Assembly: GCA_934546745.1 (NCBI GenBank)
Contig: CAKTDV010000002.1
Span: forward strand, 147,378-211,377
Reading direction: 5' to 3'
From: an uncultured Desulfovibrio sp.
Lineage (GTDB): Bacteria; Desulfobacterota; Desulfovibrionia; Desulfovibrionales; Desulfovibrionaceae
Length of the DNA: 64,000 bases
The notes below the pieces were generated by a model. The model searched no databases. It saw nothing but the letters and a program-made list of their open reading frames with translations, and was not told where the DNA came from. Within the stretch, counting starts at the first letter, position 1; each line of letters starts with the position of its first letter. Of the stretch, positions 58,420 through 64,000 are shown one piece after another. The position numbers and the translations under genes were made by a program.

Positions 58420-58710
58420 ATGCATGAAGCCATAGCCGAAACCGCCGAGGGCCTGAGGCTGCCGCTGATCCTGCGTGTGCGCGGGGGGTTGCATGCGCGT
58501 CCGGCGGCCAAGCTGGCGCAGGAAGCGCAGCGTTTTACGGCCGATATCCGCATTGAGACGGAAAACGGGCAGGCTGACGCCAAGAGTATGCTTGACGTGC
58601 TTTCGCTGGCGTTGCCGCAGGATGCCGAACTTACCCTGACGGCTTCCGGACCTGATGCGCGCGCCGCGCTCGAGGGGCTGGCCGTGTATCTGGATTCGTT
58701 GCGGAACTAG
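58420..58710 (+). CDS. ptsH: phosphocarrier protein HPr
   Basis: The small PTS phosphocarrier, 96 residues including about 10 extra at the N-terminus. The phosphorylated histidine is H25 in GGLHARPAAKLAQEAQRF. The regulatory serine S56 lies in ADAKSMLDVLSLALPQDAEL, so control by an HPr kinase is possible; no hprK is in the window. AAGGA lies about 10 bases before the ATG at 58420. ptsI starts 4 bases after the stop. Confidence 0.93.
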   Translation: MHEAIAETAEGLRLPLILRVRGGLHARPAAKLAQEAQRFTADIRIETENGQADAKSMLDVLSLALPQDAELTLTASGPDARAALEGLAVYLDSLRN

Positions 58711-58713
58711 ATC

Positions 58714-60483
58714 ATGGCGCGCGCCCTTCTTTACGGTACGGCAGTGTCGCCCGGGTACGCCATCGGCAGGGTCCATCTGCTGCATGTGGCGGGCATGATT
58801 GAAAAAAGGCGTATTGCTCCCCGGCAGGTGGCCAGAGAGCGGCGGCGTTTGCGCGCGGCTTCCGAAGCTGTGCGGGAAGCGCTGCGCGAAGCCATGGGCA
58901 AGGTGCCGGACGATCTGGCGGAATACCGGGAAGTCATCGCCGCCCAGATGGAGCTGGCCAGGGATCCCAAGCTGCTGGAAAGCGCCGAGAAAAAAATTGA
59001 AAGCGATCTTATCTGCGCATCGTGGGCGCTGGATGAGACCGTCAATCAGCTGTGCGCCCTTTTTGCCAAAATGGAGGATCCCTACCTTCGGGATCGGGCG
59101 CAGGACATCCGCGCCGTGGGTCTGCGTCTGCGGGAGCGCCTCCAGGGGGCCCGTACCGCGATGCTCCCCGATGAGGGGTGCGTGCTGATGGCGGAAGATC
59201 TTTCGCCCGCCGATGTCATGGATATGGATTTTTCCGGCGTGCAGGCGCTGGTGACGGCACAGGGCGGTCCGACATCGCATACGGCCATTCTGGCGCGGGG
59301 CTTGCGCATTCCGGCGCTGGTGGGTCTTCCCGACGTGCTGGCCACGGTGCGCGAAGGGGATTCCGTCATTGTGGACGGCGTTGGCGGTATTCTGCTTGCC
59401 GGGCCGGAGCATGATGATCTTGCGCGGTATTCCGCGTTGCGCGAGGCCTATACGGCCTGGGAAACCCGTGTGCGCGCCGCCGCCCACTGGCCGGCGGACA
59501 CGCGCGACGGCGTGCGCGTCAGCGTGCAGGCCAACATGGAGCGCCCCGGGGAAGCCTCGGAGATGCGTGAGAGCGGGGCCGACGGCGTGGGGTTGTACCG
59601 CACGGAGTTTTCCTTTCTGCGCGAGACGCTGCCGGAGGAAAAGGATCTTCTGGAAGAATACGGCGCCGTGGTGCGGGGCGTTGCTTCGGCGCGCGTGGTT
59701 TTTCGCACGCTGGATGTGGGCGCGGATAAAATGATGCGCGCCCAGGCGGGCGTCCGTGAACCCAACCCGGCGCTGGGCCTGCGCGGCATCCGCTTCTGCC
59801 TGCGGCACCGGCACCTTTTCCGCACGCAGCTGCGCGCCCTGATGCGCGTGGGCGTCATGGGGAATGTGGCGCTGATGCTGCCCATGATTTCCACGCTGGA
59901 CGAAGTGCTGGCCGTGCGCGGTATCATGCGGGATTTGCACGGGGAACTGGCGGCGCGGCGTATTCCCCACGCCGAGAGCCTGCCCCTGGGCGTCATGATT
60001 GAGACGCCCGCCGCCGTGCTGATCGCCGACGCCCTGGCCAGGGAGTGCGATTTTTTCAGTATCGGTACCAACGATCTGATTCATTATCTGCTGGCTATCG
60101 ACCGCAACAACCATCAGGTTGCCTATCTCAATGAGGCGCTGCATCCCGCCGTGGTGCGTTCGCTCAAGCGCGTCATTGATGCGGCGCATCGCGAAGGCAT
60201 TGGTGTTTCCGTCTGCGGCGAGCTGGCTTCCGATCCCTACGGACTGGCGCTGCTGCTGGGAATGGGCGTGGATGCCGTTTCGGCGTCACCGCGTTTTGTG
60301 CCTGGCATGAAACACATGCTGCGCCGTCTTGAGGCGGCAACCTGCATGGATCTTGCCTACAACGTTCTGATGAGCGCGGATATTTCCGCATCACAGCGCA
60401 TGGTGCGCGAACGGCTTCAGGAGCTGCTGGGCTCGGAACTGGCGTTCCACACCACAAGCATTCTTACCCACAGCCATGAGTAA
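58714..60483 (+). CDS. ptsI: PTS enzyme I (phosphoenolpyruvate-protein phosphotransferase)
   Basis: It takes phosphate from PEP and passes it to HPr; 589 residues. The N-terminal HPr-binding helical part is followed by the phosphohistidine H189 in AQGGPTSHTAILARGL. The C-terminal PEP-binding barrel has GADGVGLYRTEFSFLRETLP, FRTLDVGADKMMRAQAGVRE, NPALGLRGIRFCLRHRHLFR, VMIETPAAVLIADALARECD, FSIGTNDLIHYLLAIDRNN and the catalytic cysteine in VSVCGELASDPYGLALLLG. All key elements are intact. smpB overlaps its end by 8 bases. Confidence 0.96.
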   Translation: MARALLYGTAVSPGYAIGRVHLLHVAGMIEKRRIAPRQVARERRRLRAASEAVREALREAMGKVPDDLAEYREVIAAQMELARDPKLLESAEKKIESDLICASWALDETVNQLCALFAKMEDPYLRDRAQDIRAVGLRLRERLQGARTAMLPDEGCVLMAEDLSPADVMDMDFSGVQALVTAQGGPTSHTAILARGLRIPALVGLPDVLATVREGDSVIVDGVGGILLAGPEHDDLARYSALREAYTAWETRVRAAAHWPADTRDGVRVSVQANMERPGEASEMRESGADGVGLYRTEFSFLRETLPEEKDLLEEYGAVVRGVASARVVFRTLDVGADKMMRAQAGVREPNPALGLRGIRFCLRHRHLFRTQLRALMRVGVMGNVALMLPMISTLDEVLAVRGIMRDLHGELAARRIPHAESLPLGVMIETPAAVLIADALARECDFFSIGTNDLIHYLLAIDRNNHQVAYLNEALHPAVVRSLKRVIDAAHREGIGVSVCGELASDPYGLALLLGMGVDAVSASPRFVPGMKHMLRRLEAATCMDLAYNVLMSADISASQRMVRERLQELLGSELAFHTTSILTHSHE

Positions 60484-60934
60484 AAAGAAACAATCCCCGT
60501 CTGTCATCGCCGTCAACAAAAAGGCGCGTCATCTCTACGAGCTGTCCGACTTCATGGAGGCGGGTATCAGCCTCACCGGCCCGGAAGTCAAGAGCGTGCG
60601 CGCGGGAAAGGTGAACTTCATCGACAGCTATGTGGACTTCCGGAACGGCGAGGCGCTGTTGCTGTCGCTGCATATCGCGCCCTATGCCAATGCTGGCTAT
60701 GCCCCGCAGGAGCCGGACAGACCGCGCGTTCTTCTGCTCCACAAGGGGGAAATTCTTCGCCTTGCGGCGCAGGTGGCGCAAAAGGGCCTGACCGTCGTTC
60801 CCGTGAGGCTCTATTTCAGCCGGGGAAAAATCAAGGTGGAGATTGCCCTCGGACGGGGGAAGAAGCTTTTCGATCACCGGGAAGCCCTGAAACGCCGTGC
60901 CGAGGAACGTGATGCGGCGCGGGAGATGGGGTAG
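60476..60934 (+). CDS. smpB: SsrA-binding protein SmpB
   Basis: The tmRNA partner of trans-translation, 152 residues. It reads SVIAVNKKARHLYELSDFME, AGISLTGPEVKSVRAGKVNF, IAPYANAGYAPQEPDRPRVL, LLHKGEILRLAAQVAQKGLT and the C-terminal LGRGKKLFDHREALKRRAEE, matching SmpB along its full length. The start overlaps ptsI. The ssrA gene itself is not in the window. Confidence 0.97.
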   Translation: MSKKKQSPSVIAVNKKARHLYELSDFMEAGISLTGPEVKSVRAGKVNFIDSYVDFRNGEALLLSLHIAPYANAGYAPQEPDRPRVLLLHKGEILRLAAQVAQKGLTVVPVRLYFSRGKIKVEIALGRGKKLFDHREALKRRAEERDAAREMG

Positions 60935-60945
60935 ATCCCGGCAAC

Positions 60946-63552
60946 ATGACGCCGCGTCCGCTGCAGGCCCCGCTGCCGTGGCAATGTCTGTCGCTGTGCT
61001 GGGTGGCAGGCTTGCTGGGCGCGTCATGGATGCGTCCTTCCCTGGTCTTTCTTGGTCTGCTGCTTGCGGCGGATGCACGGTTACGCCCAGCCCCGCCGTG
61101 GACACGATCCCGTTTGTGGCGCGGCGGGGCGCGTCTGCTGTGCTGCCTTTTCCTCTGGGGCGCGGGCTGCGTCGTGGCATCTGTCCTCTTGCGTCCGCCG
61201 CCTCCACCGTCGTGGATGCCCGCGGCGGATATGCGGGAGCCGCCGCGCTTCCGCGCCGTGCGTCTGTGCGGTACGGTGGCGGATGTGCGGAGTCTGCCGG
61301 ACAACCGTGTGCGCGTATTCCTGCGGAAAGTGCGCCCGGAGGGAAGCGGCTCGCCGCCGTTGGAGGATATGGCCGCGTGGACATGGGAGCAGCCTCTGTT
61401 TCGTCCCCTGCGGGGGCAGCGGATCTGCCTTACCCGTCCTCTGCGTCCTGTGCATGGCTTTGCCAATGGGGAACCGCGCCATACGCCGCTGGAAGAGACC
61501 GGCAGGGAATATACGCCGCCGGACGGCGCGGAACTCCGGTGGCGGGCACACGGTGTGGGCTGGACGCTGTGGAGTCGTGGAGCTGCCGGAAATCCGGCGC
61601 TGTCAGCGTCGGAGGTTCCCGTCATGGTCCGGTGGCGGGAGGCGTGCTATCAGGCGTTTCTGAAAGCCCTCTGGCCCGACGGCCAGGCTCAGGCGGATCA
61701 GGCCAGGGCGTTGCTTCCCGCGTTGATCTTCGGCGAGAGGGCGTCTATTGCTTCTCCTGTTTTCCGGCAGGTGGCCGATGCCTCTCTGGCACACACGCTG
61801 GCGCTTTCCGGCCAGCATCTCGCCATCGCCGTTCTTCTTGGCATGATCATGGCGCGCCTTGCCGGGTGTGCGCGTCCTTCCTGCTATTTGCGCCGGCCGC
61901 TTCGCGTCTGGGGGCTGCTCTGCGCGCTCCCCTTTGCCCTTGCCTACCTCTGGATCGGCAATGCTCCCCCCTCTCTCGTGCGCGCGGCCGGCATGTTGCT
62001 GGCCGTCAGTCTGGCGTTGTGTTTCCGGCACGGGCAGGAGCCGCCCTTCCTCTGGGCGGCGCTGGCTCCCCGTAGCGGGGGGGATGCCCTTTGCCTGACG
62101 CTGCTCTGCATGACGCTTGTCTCTCCCCTGAGCGTTTACGACACGGGCCTGCAACTCTCTGTTCTCTGTGTGGGCGTCCTGTGCGTCCTGTCGCCACTGC
62201 TCTCCCGGATCATGCCCCGTCCTTCAGGGGCGCCGCGGCAGGTGAGGTTCGGGCGTACCCGCGCCGCCCTGCGTGGCGCGCTGCATATCTTTACCGTCTC
62301 GCTGGCTCTGCAGCTTGTTCTGCTGCCGTTGCAGGTGCGGTTGTTCGCCTCGCTGGGGCACTGGTTCTGGCTCAATGTCCTCTGGCTGCCGGTTCTTGGC
62401 GTGGCCGTCATGCCGCTGGCGTTTTGGGGGCTGCTGTGTGCCGTGTGTCAGTGGTACGCGCTTGCGGAATACGCGCTTTCACTGGCGGCAATGCCCTGTG
62501 GCCTGCTGCTGGAGATACTGCGGAAGCTGTCGGACGGCGGTCTGCTGGAGTCCCCGGCGTTGCTGCACCCCCACTGGACGGCACTGCTGGCCGTGCCCAT
62601 ACTTTTTCTTGCCGCCATGAGCGCCGTGGGGCGGGAGCGGTTACCGGCAGCCATGCGCCGTCTGGCTGTGGCGGCCGCTGTGATGCTGTGTCTCGGCCCT
62701 CTGGAGCGTCTCTGGACGCGGTATGAGGGGGTGTCGCATCAGGAAGTCCGCCTGGATGTTCTCGACGTGGGGCAGGGACAGGCCGTGCTGCTGACGCTGC
62801 CGGATGGCGCGCGTTGGATCATTGATGGCGGCGGTATGCCTTCCGTCCGTTTTGATCCAGGGCGGGCGCTGGTGTTGCCCACCGTCAGCGCCAACAGGAA
62901 ACCAGCCTTGGCGGCTGTGATCAACAGCCACCCCGATCTTGATCATGTGGGAGGGCTTTTTGCCCTGCTGGAGGCTGTGCCGCCCGGGGTGTTGCTGCAT
63001 AACGGCAGGGAAGGCGGGGGGACTGTCGGGGAGCGCTGGCGGCAGGCCCGTGACCTGTGGGAAAAGACGGGACGTGCGCGCCCCCTTTCCGCCGGCGACG
63101 TGCTGGCGCTGGGCGACCCCGCTCTCGGCTTGCGTCTGGAGGTTCTCTGGCCGCCGAAAGAGGCGGTGCTGTCGTCCAACGACGCTTCCCTGATTTTGCG
63201 TCTGACACGTCACGGGCATGGGCTGGCGCTGTTGCCGGGCGATGCGGAAAAGGCGTCCTTGCGGGCGCTGTTGCGCCGTGGGGGGGATATTTCCGCCGAC
63301 GTGCTGCTTCTGCCGCATCATGGATCGTCCGGAAGTTTCCTGGCGGGATTATACAGGGCCGTCCGGCCGCGCCTGGTCCTGGCCTCCTGCGGTTTCGGCA
63401 ATCGTTACGGACATCCCGCAAAAACTGTTCGCAACTGGTTTTCCGAGCGTCATATCCCGCTGCTGGATACGGCCCGCTGGGGGCGTTTGCAGGTTGTATG
63501 GCCTGCGGATGCCCCGGCGCGCGTCCGCAGCGCCCGTCCGGGCCCCTCATGA
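60946..63552 (+). CDS. comEC: ComEC/Rec2-family DNA uptake channel protein
   Basis: An 868-residue polytopic membrane protein for single-stranded DNA uptake in natural transformation. The N-terminal membrane and OB-like part (DUF4131-type) includes FRAVRLCGTVADVRSLPDNR. The competence domain has LLPALIFGERASIASPVFRQ, SLAHTLALSGQHLAIAVLLG and VRAAGMLLAVSLALCFRHGQ. The C-terminal metallo-beta-lactamase-like domain has LDVGQGQAVLLTLPDGARWI, INSHPDLDHVGGLFALLEA and LLPHHGSSGSFLAGLYRAV. All three parts are present and unbroken. It ends the operon; 63553-63693 holds no gene. Confidence 0.93.
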   Translation: MTPRPLQAPLPWQCLSLCWVAGLLGASWMRPSLVFLGLLLAADARLRPAPPWTRSRLWRGGARLLCCLFLWGAGCVVASVLLRPPPPPSWMPAADMREPPRFRAVRLCGTVADVRSLPDNRVRVFLRKVRPEGSGSPPLEDMAAWTWEQPLFRPLRGQRICLTRPLRPVHGFANGEPRHTPLEETGREYTPPDGAELRWRAHGVGWTLWSRGAAGNPALSASEVPVMVRWREACYQAFLKALWPDGQAQADQARALLPALIFGERASIASPVFRQVADASLAHTLALSGQHLAIAVLLGMIMARLAGCARPSCYLRRPLRVWGLLCALPFALAYLWIGNAPPSLVRAAGMLLAVSLALCFRHGQEPPFLWAALAPRSGGDALCLTLLCMTLVSPLSVYDTGLQLSVLCVGVLCVLSPLLSRIMPRPSGAPRQVRFGRTRAALRGALHIFTVSLALQLVLLPLQVRLFASLGHWFWLNVLWLPVLGVAVMPLAFWGLLCAVCQWYALAEYALSLAAMPCGLLLEILRKLSDGGLLESPALLHPHWTALLAVPILFLAAMSAVGRERLPAAMRRLAVAAAVMLCLGPLERLWTRYEGVSHQEVRLDVLDVGQGQAVLLTLPDGARWIIDGGGMPSVRFDPGRALVLPTVSANRKPALAAVINSHPDLDHVGGLFALLEAVPPGVLLHNGREGGGTVGERWRQARDLWEKTGRARPLSAGDVLALGDPALGLRLEVLWPPKEAVLSSNDASLILRLTRHGHGLALLPGDAEKASLRALLRRGGDISADVLLLPHHGSSGSFLAGLYRAVRPRLVLASCGFGNRYGHPAKTVRNWFSERHIPLLDTARWGRLQVVWPADAPARVRSARPGPS

Positions 63553-63693
63553 CGCGGGGTGGAAAGCCCCCCGGCTTTGTTGCGCCGCGCCACTTGAACT
63601 ATGCGGATGGATTCGTTGGATGCTATAATAGCTTGTTATGTATAATAAAAATTTTTTACGAAGGGAAAAATGCCTTTTTCCGGAAAAACCCTG

Positions 63694-63722
63694 TTGACAG
63701 CGGTGGGTAAAGTCTATAGAAC
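63694..63722 (+). promoter_or_regulatory. candidate sigma-70 promoter of the Gly-Cys-Gly tRNA cluster
   Basis: TTGACA at 63694-63699 with TATAGA at 63715-63720 (15-base spacer) or TAGAAC at 63717 (17-base spacer). The -10 ends 14-16 bases before the first tRNA, and the region is A/T-rich. Confidence 0.65.
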
Positions 63723-63735
63723 TCTTTTGCGTTGA

Positions 63736-63810
<75 letters not shown>

Positions 63811-63819
63811 CAGAAAGAT

Positions 63820-63893
<74 letters not shown>

Positions 63894-63923
63894 TCACCCT
63901 AAGGGTTAGCGGAAAATTACTCT

Positions 63924-63998
<75 letters not shown>

Positions 63999-64000
63999 CA

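Noticed and set aside
58336..60189. 617-codon minus-strand open frame opposite ptsI
   Set aside because: It is antisense to intact ptsI and HPr; His/Gln-rich noise typical of antisense translation.

Overview
The window is high-GC chromosomal DNA from a sulfate-reducer-type deltaproteobacterium, most likely a member of the Desulfovibrionaceae. Reasons: the siroheme-dependent heme cluster ahbC-hemB-ahbD, a TrmD protein fused to a TM1570-like RNA methyltransferase, a PP-loop/NFACT-R fusion protein, pheT followed by a MerR-type regulator, SelB, and a mannose-type PTS EIID beside HPr and EI. The species cannot be named from sequence alone. Nearly all of the window is conserved housekeeping DNA, densely packed and often translationally coupled (ATGA/TGATG overlaps).

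Layout. 1-9334 (minus): start of tkt, rpe, then the translation block tRNA-Val, thrS-infC-rpmI-rplT-pheS-(small secreted protein)-pheT-merR. 9478-15753 (plus): a sigma-54 activator, pgk, and a chemoreceptor gene split by a tnpB-only IS200/IS605-family element. 15865-27204 (minus): tRNA-Asn, selB, yifB/comM, ahbD, hemB, ahbC, alaS, recA. 27435-34077: PP-loop/NFACT-R protein, DksA-type protein, full-length NFACT (RqcH-like) protein, TtcA-like enzyme (minus), rpoZ, dnaJ and a secreted protein. 34235-43555: a YhcC-type radical SAM protein (minus), then the rod-shape block mreB-mreC-mreD-mrdA-rodA-bactofilin-GAF and gap. 43616-51379: maf-phosphoesterase-Trm112 (minus), PHP phosphoesterase, methyltransferase, cheW, 2-hydroxyacid dehydrogenase (minus), dicarboxylate symporter, DegP (minus). 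51621-63552 (plus): cobT, an OppF-type ATPase, trmD fusion, rplS, rnhB, yraN, rsmI, EIID, HPr, ptsI, smpB, comEC. 63736-63998: tRNA-Gly, tRNA-Cys, tRNA-Gly.

How the parts work together: translation (aaRSs, ribosomal proteins, IF3, SelB, RNA modification, SmpB and RqcH-like rescue), heme synthesis from siroheme, cell elongation (MreBCD, PBP2, RodA, bactofilin), lower glycolysis (pgk, gap), and DNA uptake/recombination (comEC, comM/yifB, recA). The clearest mobile DNA is the 1347-bp tnpB element at 12862-14208. It lies 3' of TTAT and ends in TCAA, and removing it restores an in-frame receptor of 599 codons. Its TnpB keeps the RuvC residues and zinc finger, and its predicted guide would match the host gene itself. 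Hairpins resembling its left end occur again between rpmI and infC. Coordinates, reading frames and motifs were read by eye; family assignments come from recognised motifs, not database searches.
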